A stretch of 64,000 nucleotides of DNA from Stagonosporopsis chrysanthemi (Eukaryota > Ascomycota > Dothideomycetes > Pleosporales > Didymellaceae): NCBI GenBank assembly GCA_022560025.1, contig JAFISE010000116.1, forward strand, positions 1 to 64,000. The letters run 5' to 3'. Positions within the stretch are counted from its first letter, which is position 1. Each line of letters begins with the position of its first letter. Shown here piece after piece: positions 9,653 through 20,975 of the stretch. The notes beneath the pieces are model-generated. The model was given only the letters and a program-made list of their open reading frames with translations, was not told the origin of the DNA and made no database searches. Made by a program: the position numbers and the translations under genes.

Positions 9653-11530
9653 ATGAGTGCGCCATCAACCGCAACCGCCGTCTCGTGCCCGGCAAAAGTG
9701 CTAGTAGCGGGCGGCTACCTAGTACTCGACCGCGCCTACACGGGCCTTGTGTTCGGGCTGGATGCACGCATTCATTGTGTCGTTGAGCCGGTCAAGTCGA
9801 CGTCAGGCGTATCGATTAGTGAAATTGTCGTCAAGAGTCCGCAGTTTCGTGATGCCATCTGGGAGTATGGGTACCGCGCCAAGGAGAATGATGGCGGGAT
9901 GACGGTGCATACATTGAGCGCGTAAGTGGAGATGCTATTTCGTGTTGTTGATTCATCTGCGTTGGTGATTGCATGTGTACGTCTCTGATCTTGTATCATG
10001 AGGTCGTTTCGTTGTTTACGTGGTTCTGCACTTTTTCTTTCCTATTACGGCGATCACCCGTACTCCTTGCCCAATCAAACCAAGCCTGGCTGAGTTGATG
10101 AGAAACTTGTATCTGTGAATCGAATAGTGTATCGTTGGATGCTTCGATGAATGCTACGAGTGCCAACCTTTGGGCAAGCTCACCTTCATCAGAGAAGGTC
10201 CTGCCTCCGACGCCTCGAAGCTGTCCAACCACATGACTGAACAGTCGCTCGTTGCAGACTTGCCTCGTTGCATTCAGTCACGTTACTTACTGCGTTGTCT
10301 TCTCTCATTCAAGGAGTCTCATATATATTCTTCTCTCGTTCAAGAACTCACACAGGTCATTCTGGTTTACACTTCGATCACTCCGAGTCTCTTAATCGAC
10401 ACAAACTAACCCACCACAGCGGCCACAACCAAGTCATCTCCCGCAACCCCTTCATCGAAACCGCCCTCACCTACGCCCTGACCTACATTTGGACACTAAC
10501 CCCCAACCGCATCCTCGCACCCTCCTCAATCCGCATCCTCGCCGACCAAGCCTATTACTCCAACACCGGCACCCCGCGCTCACCATCTCGCTTCCTCGAC
10601 TTCGGCGTCTCCCTAAAAGAAGCCCACAAAACCGGTCTCGGCTCCTCTGCAGCCTTGGTAACAAGTTTCACCGCAGCAGTCCTCTCCTTCTACCTGCCCA
10701 AAGATGTCTTCGACGTGAACACAGAGCGAGGACTGACGATCCTCCACAACCTCGCGCAGGCCTCGCACTCCCACGCCCAGGGCAAAGTGGGCTCGGGATT
10801 CGACATCGCATCCGCAGTCTACGGATCGTGTCTGTACAAGCGCTTCTCGCCGTCGCTGCTCAGCACGCTGCCCGCCCCGGGCCACCCAGGCTTCGGCAGC
10901 CAGCTGCGCGCCCTCGTCGAAGGGGACTGGGACACAGAGATTGCGCGGGCCGCAATCAAGATGCCTGCCGGCCTGCGCCTGGTCATGTGTGACGTCGACT
11001 GCGGCTCCGAGACGCCAGGCATGGTGAAGCAGGTGCTGCAGTGGCGGGCGGAGAACAAGACAGAAGCCGAGGGCATCTGGCAGCGGCTGCAGGGCGGGAA
11101 CGAGGCGCTGGCCGCCGAGCTCACGCGGCTTGCGGATGAGGGCTCCGAGGAGACGGACGGACAGGGGAAGTTTGCGAAGCTTTCTGTTATCATCGAGGAG
11201 AATCGCGTGGCGATTCGTGATATGGGCGAGAAGAGTGGGGTGCCTATTGAGCCCCCGCAGCAGACTGCGTTGCTGAACTACTGCACACGTCTTGAGGGCG
11301 TGGTGGGTGGTGTAGTGCCCGGCGCGGGCGGTTTCGATGCGATTGTGCTGCTCGTGGAGAATAGGGAGGAGGTGTTGGATAACTTGAAGCAGAGGCTGAG
11401 CGAGTACAAGGCGGATGATGTGGTTGTTGAGGGGTCGAAGATTGGGCGGGTGGGCACAGTGGATGTCAGGGAGGAGATGATGGGTGTGAAGAGGGAGGAA
11501 GTAGGGTTGTATAAGGAGTGGACGACGTGA
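9653..11530 (+). CDS. ERG8: phosphomevalonate kinase
   Basis: Two exons, 9653-9921 and 10420-11530, encode about 459 residues. The enzyme phosphorylates 5-phosphomevalonate in the mevalonate (sterol and isoprenoid) pathway, usually in the cytosol. It is a GHMP kinase: the N-terminus CPAKVLVAGGYLVLD is the first conserved block, and KTGLGSSAALVTSF (exon 2) is the glycine-rich ATP-binding motif. The downstream blocks KVGSGFDIASAVYGS and VVPGAGGFDAIVLL are also conserved. The 5' site GTAAGT and the 3' site with CTAAC then CCACCACAG are strong, and the joined frame reads HTLSA-GHNQVISRNPF. The intron is 498 nt, about ten times the local norm. Length agrees with ascomycete homologues. Confidence 0.93.
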
Positions 11531-12182
11531 TGGGCGTGATGGGAGTGAGGGATCAGAGTATATCGGGGAGGGAAAAGTATGCGGTCGTCAGTTGAACTCT
11601 AAAGATGTTTGTGGTCGTGGACGCACGCATAAGCGTCCGGTCTGAGTTTTGGTTTGCACTGAGACCGAGAGCTTGTATGGATGGAGGTCAAGTGATACTG
11701 GCATGTGCTCGAGACTTCATGTCTTTAATATTGTATCGTTGTCTGCGCTTCATGGTTAGAGGCGGGGTATATTGCACAAGGGAATGATCGTGATTCGTCT
11801 CTGATACGCGTGGATCTAGATATAGGCACGAGTCCAGCAGGTTGTCGTTCTAGAGTCCCGTCGCGGCCACGATTCATGTGCTCACGGTGTGTTGCAATCG
11901 CGAGTTGAAGACCGGGTATACCATCGATTCAGTTCTGTCATACTTCGTCACAGACCATTCCATTCATTGTCTGAACTTTTTGATTCATATTGATCTTGAC
12001 ATGGACGCCCCCATTTCCGTTGAAGATCGCTCCGTCCATCCCTGACCTGCCACATCACCTCCCTTGCCCCTGGTAGATGGTGACTAAAGGTACATTGGTG
12101 TGTCGCTAGCTGGAAAAGCCCCGGCAATGCAATGCTTCGTGATAGACAAATGAAGAAAGGAAAACACCACCGCTGAGCACAC
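11531..12182. other. intergenic between convergent genes
   Basis: 3' flanks of ERG8 and RPL35. No coding-like frame or structural RNA seen. Confidence 0.6.
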
Positions 12183-12920
12183 TTATGCCTTGACGGCGTA
12201 CTTGCGCTGAGGGAAGTGGATGTTCTTCTTCTTCTGCTTCTCAGTGACGAGAGTCGACTCGTGCTTGCTGAGCCTTCGGCGGATGGCACGGGTCTGCTTG
12301 GATCGGAGGTCGAGGGGGAGGTACCTGCTCGCTGTTAGAGGAGGGCGTATGGCGGGATTCCGGACTGGACGCACTTCTTGCCCTTGTAGAAGAGCCTCAG
12401 CTGGGCGCGCTGGTTGGCGTTGATGACGGTCAGGACCTTGGCGATACCCTTGCGGACGTCATGAATGCGGGTGAGCTTGGTGGAGGAGCCTCCGGCAACC
12501 TTGGCGGTCCTGAGCTGGATCAACTCCCTTGTGCCTGTCAGCATCGTGTCCCGGAGTGTGCGTGTGCGAGGGCTGCGACGTACGACTTGAGCTCGGAGAG
12601 CTGGGTCGCAAGCTCATCCTTGGACTTGTTCCAGAGCTGGGCGGTCTTCTGCGGCGGTTGTAAGTATGCGGGCGAGCGGTGCAGGCGGTGCGAGCGAGCG
12701 TGCGGGTGTACGTACGACCTTGGACTGAGACTGCAGCGGCACGTTAGCAGGGCTTCTTCTCCATGTTCAATTCGACATGCAGCGACGACAACGGCAAATT
12801 TGCGACACGCCCGCGAAGGATGCGACTGCAGCGCCCCGCTCCCATTCAACCCTCCTCTTTCGCGCAGCGCGTGTGCCTCTTGTCGTCGTCGTCCAGCAAG
12901 CGGGAGCGTCGACGTACCAT
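12183..12920 (-). CDS. RPL35: 60S ribosomal protein L35 (uL29)
   Basis: Five coding exons (12920-12918, 12730-12716, 12648-12584, 12527-12375, 12324-12183) give 125 residues, the normal length. The first exon is just the ATG; the second is 15 nt. Introns are 187, 67, 56 and 50 nt, with GTACGT or GTGCGT donors and CTAAC or CTGAC branch sites. The protein reads MSQSKVKTAQLWNKSKDEL, then TRIHDVRKGIAKVLTVINA, then YLPLDLRSKQTRAIRRRLSK, ending FPQRKYAVKA, all hallmarks of uL29. It sits at the exit tunnel of the large subunit. The phase adds up exactly (378 nt). Intron-rich 5' ends are common in fungal ribosomal protein genes and often matter for expression; that is inference here. Confidence 0.93.
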
Positions 12921-13319
12921 TTTGACTGTTCCGTTAGTATGCCGGGTGTGGTTGACTGGAGTTTCGCGGGTCGTGAATCAATTTCGAGCGAGCGAGCGCC
13001 CAGTGTGCCCTTGGCGAATGGTCACAGCGCGTTAGTCCGTGCTGGGTTAGCGCGGCCAGGGAACATGCGACCGCGGCAATGCGCCTATGATGCCAGAACA
13101 CCAGCACGCGGCGTCGGCGTCCCATCTTGTTGCAATTACATACTGTGCGTGGAAATTGCTGAATCGGTGCATACCATCTTTACAAGCCGGCTGCACCACT
13201 GCTCTTCGCTGCATCAACTCTCCCAGCCGTCTTCACTTTTTTCGGGCTCCATCCAGTGACAAGTGCACCGAGAAAGCCAGCTTCTCCAGATCTCCGACGT
13301 TTAGGTCCTGCTCTGTGCT
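12921..13319. promoter_or_regulatory. divergent promoter region RPL35 / GOS1
   Basis: About 400 nt between divergent start codons. It must hold the 5' UTRs and core promoters of both genes. No specific factor site is claimed. Confidence 0.5.
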
Positions 13320-14034
13320 ATGGCGTCTACCGCCGGAGGGTGGGCGCAGGTGCGCCAGCAAGCGCGAGCCCTCGAGCAACAGGTCGGTGGATTGCACATT
13401 CTTTCTCGTCAGCCCTGACCCACCACCGCAGACCGAGACGCTGTTCCACACATACTCGCAGTTCGCTGCAGCGCCAAACATCCCCCAGAAACCTTCCGAG
13501 GACGAGCTGAAGACCGAGACAAACCTGCAAGAGTTGCTCGAGAAGAGGGAAACTCTGGTCGCCCAGCTGGGGAGGCTGCTGGACTCGGAAGCTTCGTCCT
13601 CGGCCGTAAAGCTGAACAACCTCGCCCGGCACCGCGAGATCCTGTCAGACCACCGTCGCGAGCTGTCTCGCATCAAGTCGAGCATCTCCGAGGCGCGGAA
13701 TCGAGCCAATCTTCTCACCAATGTCAGAGATGACATCGACCAGTACCGGTCCGCAAACCCAGAAGCAGACTACATGCTGGATGAACGAAGCCGGATCGAC
13801 AACTCACACAACGTCGCCGACTCCGTCCTGAGCCAGGCCTATGCGGTAAATGAGAACTTCCGAGTGCAGAGAGAGACGCTGTCCAACATCCAAAGACGGA
13901 TAGTCGGCGCTGCCAGCCAGGTACCAGGCATCAACAGCTTGATGGCAAGAATCGGGTCGAAAAAGCGGAGAGACGGTATCATACTGGGCAGCTTCATTGC
14001 CTTCTGCTTTCTGATGCTCTTGTGGTTCTGGTAA
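13320..14034 (+). CDS. GOS1: Golgi SNARE Gos1 (GOSR1/GS28 type)
   Basis: Two exons, 13320-13382 and 13432-14034, encode 221 residues. The 49-nt intron has a CTGAC branch site and ends CCGCAG. The protein starts MASTAGGWAQVRQQARALEQ, has N-terminal helices, a v-SNARE-like heptad region (about 125-190: ADSVLSQAYAVNENFRVQRE, SNIQRRIVGAASQVPGINSL) and a C-terminal anchor IILGSFIAFCFLMLLWFW. It is a Qb-SNARE for ER-Golgi and intra-Golgi vesicle fusion. Yeast Gos1 is nearly the same length. It converges on ATP10, whose stop lies 172 nt away. Confidence 0.92.
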
Positions 14035-14206
14035 GCTTCAGTGCCAGCATGACTTTCATTGGCGTTTGAGCGGCGCGGATATCCATGGTTTGGCGCAAAG
14101 CTTGCGCTGGGCACGCGAGCCTATATAATGACAAGGCTCTATGCCTATGATGTACAACTATGTTTACAGCTCCTAGTGAGAGCACCTCGTCTTCTCGTCC
14201 ACACTT

Positions 14207-15157
14207 CTATGCGGCACTCTCCCTCGTCTCGACCAATTTCCTAAACCCCTTGTTCATGTCCTGCATCTCCGTGCCCTCGGCATCACCACTCCCTGCCCAC
14301 CGTATCCTACACTCTTCATCCACGATATACACATACCCTACCCGCCCATTCAGCAACCCAATTGTCTCCCTGATCTTCTCGCTGACCCCCTTCCTCACGA
14401 CAAAATACCTCCCCCACTCCTCCTGCCTCCTCTTCGCCTTAAGCTGCCACTTGAAGAGCGCAATAATCCACGCCTTCAAAGTATTCTCCTCAATGTTGAT
14501 ATCCACCATTTGAGCAATCCCATCATGAGCCTTGAGAATCCCCTGCAGTTCAGGATTCTCCTTCTCCCCCGTAAAAGTGCGCGCCTGAGTCTCGCCCCAC
14601 TGGCTGGAGTAAACATTCACCACCGTCACCTTCCCCTTCAGCACATCCGTCGTATCCGCCTGCGACGCTGCCAGCGTCTCGCCCCTCAAATTGGGGAAAT
14701 ACAACGCAGCCTCCGCTTTGAACACGCGCGGATTCGCCATAAAGGTCTTGCCTGACCGGTACTTGCGGATGTTCTTGAAGTCGCGGAAGTAGTTCGTGCC
14801 CCATTTCTCTACCAGATCGGCGCGCTTCGCTAGGTTACGCTGCGACATCGTCATCCCGCTGTAGTCCTTTTTCACGCGTGCGGTGCCTGTGTTTTCGCCT
14901 GCTTGCGGCGGGTCGGGGAAGCCGATGGGGCGGCCGAGCGGCTTAGGAACGAAGACATCGTCGTCTTTAAGGGGCGGTGGGGATTGCGTCTTTGGGGTTG
15001 CGGGGACAGTCGGTTTTGCGGACTGTTTTGGGGCGCGCGAGGTGGTGAGGGCTCGTTGCTGGGCAAAGGGACGGAGGGTGGATTCGCAGCGGAGGCACAC
15101 ACTGGAGGGGGTGAGGAGTGCACGCCGTAGAGGCACGGATATCCTGGGCTGCAACAT
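14207..15157 (-). CDS. ATP10: mitochondrial ATP synthase assembly factor Atp10
   Basis: Single exon, 316 residues from the ATG at 15157, chosen because MLQPRISVPLRRALL begins a basic mitochondrial presequence; an in-frame ATG further up would add 38 residues lacking that pattern. The conserved Atp10 blocks are GRPIGFPDPPQ, the NYFRDFKNIRKYRSGKTF segment and VVNVYSSQWGETQARTF. The C-terminal part (SEKIRETIGLLNGRVGYVYI, then RIRWAGSGDA) completes the family. Atp10 is an inner-membrane factor that helps assemble subunit 6 into the F0 sector. It is divergent from the DNA polymerase gene, with 254 nt between starts. Confidence 0.9.
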   Translation of the reverse strand: MLQPRISVPLRRALLTPSSVCLRCESTLRPFAQQRALTTSRAPKQSAKPTVPATPKTQSPPPLKDDDVFVPKPLGRPIGFPDPPQAGENTGTARVKKDYSGMTMSQRNLAKRADLVEKWGTNYFRDFKNIRKYRSGKTFMANPRVFKAEAALYFPNLRGETLAASQADTTDVLKGKVTVVNVYSSQWGETQARTFTGEKENPELQGILKAHDGIAQMVDINIEENTLKAWIIALFKWQLKAKRRQEEWGRYFVVRKGVSEKIRETIGLLNGRVGYVYIVDEECRIRWAGSGDAEGTEMQDMNKGFRKLVETRESAA

Positions 15158-15411
15158 GGTGATGTGGATTGAGTAGCGGTTCTGTTGGGCTTTTGCGAAT
15201 GGTGAAAGTGAGCTCGAGGCTAGCGCTCGATGCGGGTCAAGTCCCACGTGCTGACGTGCATTCGCGTTCAACCTCTGACGCGTCTCTGCATCTTCCCTTC
15301 ACCTACATCACAAAACCCGAAATGTTAAAAGGCACACTTTTCTCGATATCTCAGCTTCCGGCAGCTACCTATCTTGATCTGGACTAACGAACATAACTAC
15401 CAAAGCTCACA

Positions 15412-17822
15412 ATGTCAGACGCAAAGCTGGCAGCCAAGAAAGCATACTTTAAGCAGCAAGTACTGCTAGACCTCTCAGATGATGAAGTTGCTTGTGACAA
15501 TCAAGTCGCCGACAGAATTGAGCGCGCAGTGGCTGAAGCGCATTCACCACCACCAAAGCTCGTGCGCCAGACAAGCAGCTTTCTCGGCCCCACGCCAAAA
15601 GAGGTAGAAGCCGATTTCGTTACACATACAACACGGCGACGTGCGATCGTACGGGATGCGGTCAAGACTCTCACCCGTTCAGCCACAGCTCCCGAGACGG
15701 AACTGACACAGAGCTTCCCCGTTACAAAGCCTCGTGCGCGGCAATTATCTAAAGATGAGGATAAGGTGGGCGGTAAGATGAAGCGCGTCACCTCTCTGCC
15801 TACTATGACTGGGCTTGATCAGACGCCTTTCTACCAGCGAGTGGGCGTAATACCACGGCAACTTAAAAACGGGAAGAATGTTAAGCCAGCAGACAACATC
15901 AAACTTGAACCGGAATTTAGACAGCTGCTCAAAGGAAAAGTTATCTACTTCTACCCCAATGACGATGTCAGCATGACACGACGGACGCGTATTCACATGG
16001 TGATTCGACTGGGAGCAGCGTGGGTAAACAAGTGGAGAGACGATGTTACACATGTCCTGGTCGACGATGCAAGCCACACGTACACGCAGCTGTTGCGGTA
16101 TCTCAACCGGGCAGGCTTTCCAGTGCGCATCCTTTGTGAATGTGGGCGTCACCTGCTGACAAAAGGCAGAAGAAGGTAGTCTTGGCCAAGTTCGATCCCT
16201 ACGTGCCACAATGCATACAATTCGGCACTCTGATGGACCCGTCAGCAGCACGCTTCAGTGTCAAAGGTGCGCCTCAGTGGAGTCAGGCAAGTCAGTCGCA
16301 AGACACGACAACGTTCCATCCTGAGCCACCCGGCGAATCACAGACTTCCCTACAGATCAAGCCAACGAAGAAGCAGAAGGACGCAGTGCCATCTCAGAAG
16401 ACAGATTCGGTTCCTACGGAGAGCACTCCAAGTCAACCTGTTGCTGGAAAGGATCCTGAGACTTCCTTGGAGGAGAGGGTCAAAGATAGCTTCACGATGC
16501 CCACATCAGAGGCTGGCGAGGTACCAACAGACGGTACAGTTCCAGACGCGTCTTTTGGGGACGAGCTGCTGCAGGCGATAAGAGAGGCCAAAGCGATCGC
16601 GCATCTGCCACTTGATGAGGATGACGATGAGGAATCCCCTACCCCAAGCGTCATGAATGTGGACAGTGCTGGATTGGGTACTGATAACGAGCCTGAAGAA
16701 AAGCCCATCAAAACCTAGAAGACATCAATCGTGAATGAGAAAATGGCATCCAATCGACCCGCAAAGAGAGGATTCGATCAAAGCGGCTTCCAATGCATGG
16801 ATCCCAGCACCAGCGGCTACCCTTCCAAAAACCCTAACGCTCGTACCATTCAGATCCTCGAAGAGATGGGCCGACACTACGATCAAATGCAAGACCAATG
16901 GCGCACCCTTGCCTACCGTCGAGGCGTGACAACCCTCAAGAAGCAAACCACCAAGATCAGCACCGCAAAGCAAGCCGCCGCGCTCCCCTTCATCGGCACA
17001 CGCCTTGCCGATAAAATTGAAGAAATCGTCCTCACCAACCGCCTCCGCAAACTTGACAACACCAAAGACGACCCTCTCGACCAGGTCCTGCGCCTCTTCC
17101 TAGGCGTCTACGGCGCCGGTATCGTGCAGTCCAGCAAATGGATCCAAGCCGGACACCGCACGCTGTTAGACCTGCAAACCCGCGCCTCACTCACCCCCAG
17201 CCAGCGCGTAGGAGTGGAGCACTACGCAGATTTCAACTCTCGCATCCCCCGCGCCGAGGTAGCAGCCCACGGTGGCGTCGTCATCAACGCACTATCAAAA
17301 ATCGACCCACTGTGCGAAGCAACAGTCATGGGCAGCTACCGCCGCGGCGCCCCGGACTCAGGCGACATCGACATGCTGATCACACGCCCGGGCGCCCCCC
17401 TAGCACAGCTCCGCAGCACTGTCTTCGACACGCTCGTGCCCTCCCTCCTCGCATCAGGCTTCCTCAAAATCGCACTTGCCACACACCGCTCCTCAGATGC
17501 CAGCGGCACAAAGTGGCACGGCGCGTCCTGTCTGCCCGGCTCCACGACCTGGCGCCGTCTGGATCTGCTCATTGTGCCCGAGGCGGAGATGGGCGCCGCG
17601 CTGCTGTATTTCACGGGGAACGATATCTTCGATCGCAGTATGCGCCTGTTAGCGAGGAAGAAAGGGATGCGGCTCAATCAGCGCGGGCTGTACAAAGATG
17701 TGAAGCGGGGTAGGAGGGGGGAGAAGTTGAACGAGGGGACACTTGTTGAGGGGAGGAGCGAGAGGAGGATCTTCGAGGTGCTCGGGGTGCCGTGGCGCGA
17801 GCCGGGGGAGCGGCTGTGCTAG
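15412..17822 (+). CDS. POL4: family-X DNA polymerase (Pol IV / lambda type) with BRCT domain
   Basis: The N-terminal third holds a BRCT-like domain (about residues 165-250: LLKGKVIYFYPND ... DVTHVLVDDAS). A Ser/Pro-rich acidic linker follows, then the catalytic core: FDQSGFQCM, the 8-kDa region RTLAYRRGVTTLKKQ, helix-hairpin-helix PFIGTRLADKIEEIV, palm GSYRRGAPDSGDIDMLI with the DxD metal ligands, and RRLDLLIVP with the third Asp. This is a gap-filling polymerase for end joining and base excision repair in the nucleus. Intron 1 is 16123-16169 (GTGCGC, CTGAC, GCAG). An in-frame TAG at 16716-16718 must be removed by a second intron; my best choice is 16659-16718, which keeps phase and ends at that TAG, giving about 767 residues. 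That boundary is uncertain. Confidence 0.85.
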
Positions 17823-18011
17823 GTTGGCAACGAAGAACATTGGCGGGCTAGAGAGTCGTTGCGGGAGGAAGTGGTGTATACTCGTTTATCGAATGTGGAT
17901 GACATGCTGTCCGCACCATGGTATCGTCTACTCTACTGCACAAAATGCACTCCAAACCGGTTCCAGTCATCAACTTCAACCTCACGCTACACGCATGATG
18001 AACCGCCTCGC

Positions 18012-20142
18012 TCACGATCCCACCGAGCCTCTCCCCTTCCTCCGACTCATCTTCCCCACCCCTTCATCCCCATTCCGCCGATGCCACTCGTCGATCTCCC
18101 TGCGCACGCTCTCGCGGTAGCCCTTGTACTCGTCACTCGCTTCGACCAGCAGTTCGGGACAGTGTCCTGAGCGGCGCAGGTGGCGCTTAAGGTTTTCCCA
18201 GCGGCAGTCGGGCTTGAATGTGCAATTAACGTGCGGGCAGCGGTAAGGGCGGAGGGTCTGTGGACGTTAGTGGAGTGTTTGATTGCGACTGGACGGAAGC
18301 TCGACGTACCTGGTGTGTTCTCTCATGCTTACTCAGATTACTACTATCCGCGCAGGTAAACTCGCAGAACCGGCATTTGTGCGGTTTCTTCCCCTCGTGC
18401 AGAGCGCTGATGTGTGTCTGCAGCTGCGTATGCGTGGTCGTCGTGTACCCACAGCGATCGCACACATAGGGGCGTTCGCCGGTGTGCGTGCGCTCATGGT
18501 TGTCCTTTGCTTGGTTGGTGGCAAACGTCTTGTCGCACCCGACGTAGCTGCAAGCGTAGGGGCGGTAACCGGCGTGGCCAAGCAGGTGACGGGAGAGCTT
18601 GGAGCGCTGTTTGAAGTCCTTGGCGGATGCATCGCAGCCCTCCCACTGACAGAAGCAGGATGCACAATTGTCGACGTGTGCGGTTTTGATATGTTTGTGT
18701 AGGGCAGAGGCGGTGGGGAAGACGGCGAGACAGAGGAGGCCGGGTGCGTGTTGCCATTTGCATATGCAATTTGCGTCGCCTGCTGTTGTGCCAGAATTTG
18801 TTGGTGTGTCGATGATGGAACTGGCGTCCAGTGAGGGTGTGGTGGCGAGAGAATTCATGGGGTTCATTATTTCCTGTTGGATAGCAGTGGCTAAAAAGTC
18901 CAGTTTGCTAGCTCCCATACCATTGGAGAAGCTGTTCTCGAAAGAGGAATCGGGAAGCATCCAGCTGTTGTTGTTGTTGTTGTTGTTGAAACCCATCATC
19001 GAAGCATCGTAATGGTTGCTGAATATGTTCCCATGCGACATCCCACCTGTAGTGACTGGCGAGGTCGGGTGGCTGTTGAGCCCAAAGGACATGAACCCAT
19101 TTGACAGACCATTTCCGGATGCTATAGAACTGTTCCACAAGTCAAGGTTGTGTCGAGACGCAGACGGATAATCCCCACATGCTCGACTCGGTCCATGGCA
19201 ACATGAGTTGTCAATGTGGCAGTGATCCCCGCTGATGTTGAGGAAACAAGTACTGACGAAAGCACTCTGACCAGGCGCTGGAGAAGCCTCGCTAGTGAAA
19301 GCGCTCTCTAATGATGTGTAGTTGCTGGGCGACAGCAGAGGTGTATGTGCGGTGGAGGCGTGGGCCGAGGAAGTGTCTCCCTGAAGTTGTGTGTGGGCTT
19401 GAGAGAAGCACGGGTAGGTCTCGTAGGCGGCGAGCGGCCCGGTATGACCGGGATACTGGTCCTGAAAGTGACAAGGCGCATTGTCATAGCAGTATATCGT
19501 ACCAGCGCCAGTAGGCGCCGTGTGAGCGAAATGGCAGTCGTTTTCTGGGTCACCTAGAGGGCAAGGCTGAGCATCGCACTTCTGGCAAAAGCACGGCTGG
19601 TCAGGACTGGACAGCTTGGTGCACTCTGGGTCAACACAGCCGTCTGAGCATTCCTTTGGACTCTGGGAACAGTGAGGGTCGAAGCAGGTATCATCTGGTG
19701 TACAAACGGCATCACAGGCATCATCGCCAGGACACACCAGGTCGCAGTCGGGCGGACATGTGGCATCGAAGTTGCACTCCTGGCAGAACTTCTCGAAGCA
19801 GTCATCCGGGAACTGCTGGTCTGTGCCAATCGGTGGGTGCGACTCTGCCGTCAGATTGTGAAACTCGCCAACCTTGTGCGACGAGGCCCTGCGCTTAGCC
19901 GGGCGCACTTCTGGGCAGTGACTGCAGCACAACACTTGTGGATTGACGTGTTCAGCTGGGTGCTCCCTCTGGCCCGAATCTGTGGCCTGAGATAGCGATT
20001 GGCCTTGGGCTTGAGCGTCATCGCCGCTGAGGACGGCCGCATCCCGCTTGGATCCAGCCAGTGGGGCGGCTAGGGACGTGAACATGGAATCAAAGAAGCC
20101 CTCGTCAAGATCGGGGTCTGGAGAACCGTTAGTCGGAGCCAT
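18012..20142 (-). CDS. C2H2 zinc-finger transcription factor with Cys-rich N-terminus
   Basis: Two exons, 20142-18310 and 18257-18012, encode about 692 residues. The 52-nt intron (GTACGT, CTAAC, CACAG) falls between ERTHQ and TLRPYRC, so the last finger is encoded by exon 2. The start is MAPTNGSPDPDLDE; an in-frame ATG 29 codons up exists. Residues about 70-250 are dense in Cys and His (CCSHCPEVRP, CPPDCDLVCPGDDACDAVC). The C-terminus has about six fingers, beginning with a tandem CKWQH/CQWEGC pair of the Zap1/GLI type, followed by RPYACSYVGCDKTF, RPYVCDRCGYTT, KPHKCRFCEFTC and RPYRCPHVNC. Zinc-responsive Zap1/ZafA factors share a metal-binding Cys-rich region plus this tandem finger layout, so that role is a reasonable guess, not proven. 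A poly-Asn run lies mid-protein. Confidence 0.8.
18966..18988. repeat. trinucleotide repeat coding for poly-Asn
   Basis: TTG/AAC tandem units inside the zinc-finger gene, coding an Asn run on the minus strand. It may vary in length between strains. Confidence 0.85.
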
Positions 20143-20975
20143 GATGGCGTACGGAGGATTGTCGGGGACGTACGCCGTCGATATGAAGAGGTGATATCTC
20201 AGTCCTTCACGTGCCAAGATCTGTGACATTTGAGGACATTCGGGTACTCAAAAGTAAATATGGAAAGAGAGGGTCATGGACGTAAACGAACAAGCCGCGG
20301 GGTAAGTGCAATCAGACGATTGAGCACAGCGTCTTGTTGAGAGCTCCTGTGCTCCAGCAGCAGCTCGAGAGTTGTTCCGGCGCAAAAACAGCCATGTGCT
20401 CAGAAGAGTGAATAGCGTGGTGATGGTGATCCACTCTGTAAGCGATTCTGCCGTGTTGTCATTGGCTTCGATCCTGGTCGCGCTCCCGAGCAAGCTGTCG
20501 CTCGTCCGCCAAGCTAACAACCGCAGACACTCGACGCGGGAAGTGCGTGGTGTTCGCTGTGCAGCACGGCGATGCGACCTGTGGAAGACCAAGCAGTCGA
20601 CAGTCGAGTCAGTCAATTGACTGCGCACGTGACAGAGGGGCACAAAGAGATCGAGCTTGAGCGCTGTCTCACAGCAATCGTTAAACATCAAACAACTGTC
20701 TTACTAGACTGATCTCCGCAACCATGCGGCGTCTCCAACAATGCATCCTCGAGATGCTCCGATGTCTTTCGCTCGAAGACCTCCAGCCATCTTGACCATG
20801 TGCATCCAAGTACCAGGCGCTTGGCATGCCTCTTCCACGGTTCGCGGCACGCACAGCCACTCCCCCACCAGGTCCTCGAGGCTGAGCTCCGCGCTCCACC
20901 CCAGCTCCATTCGCTCCACACCCAAACCCTCACAACCCTCGCATTCAACTTAATACAAATCTCTCTGCGACACAA
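20143..20975. other. divergent intergenic region
   Basis: Upstream of the zinc-finger gene (leftward) and the MGNLC gene (rightward). Several short frames overlap but none shows conserved features. Confidence 0.5.

Noticed and set aside
12731..12917. Intronic snoRNA in the 187-nt first intron of RPL35
   Set aside because: No box C (RTGATGA) with a matching box D on the transcribed strand.
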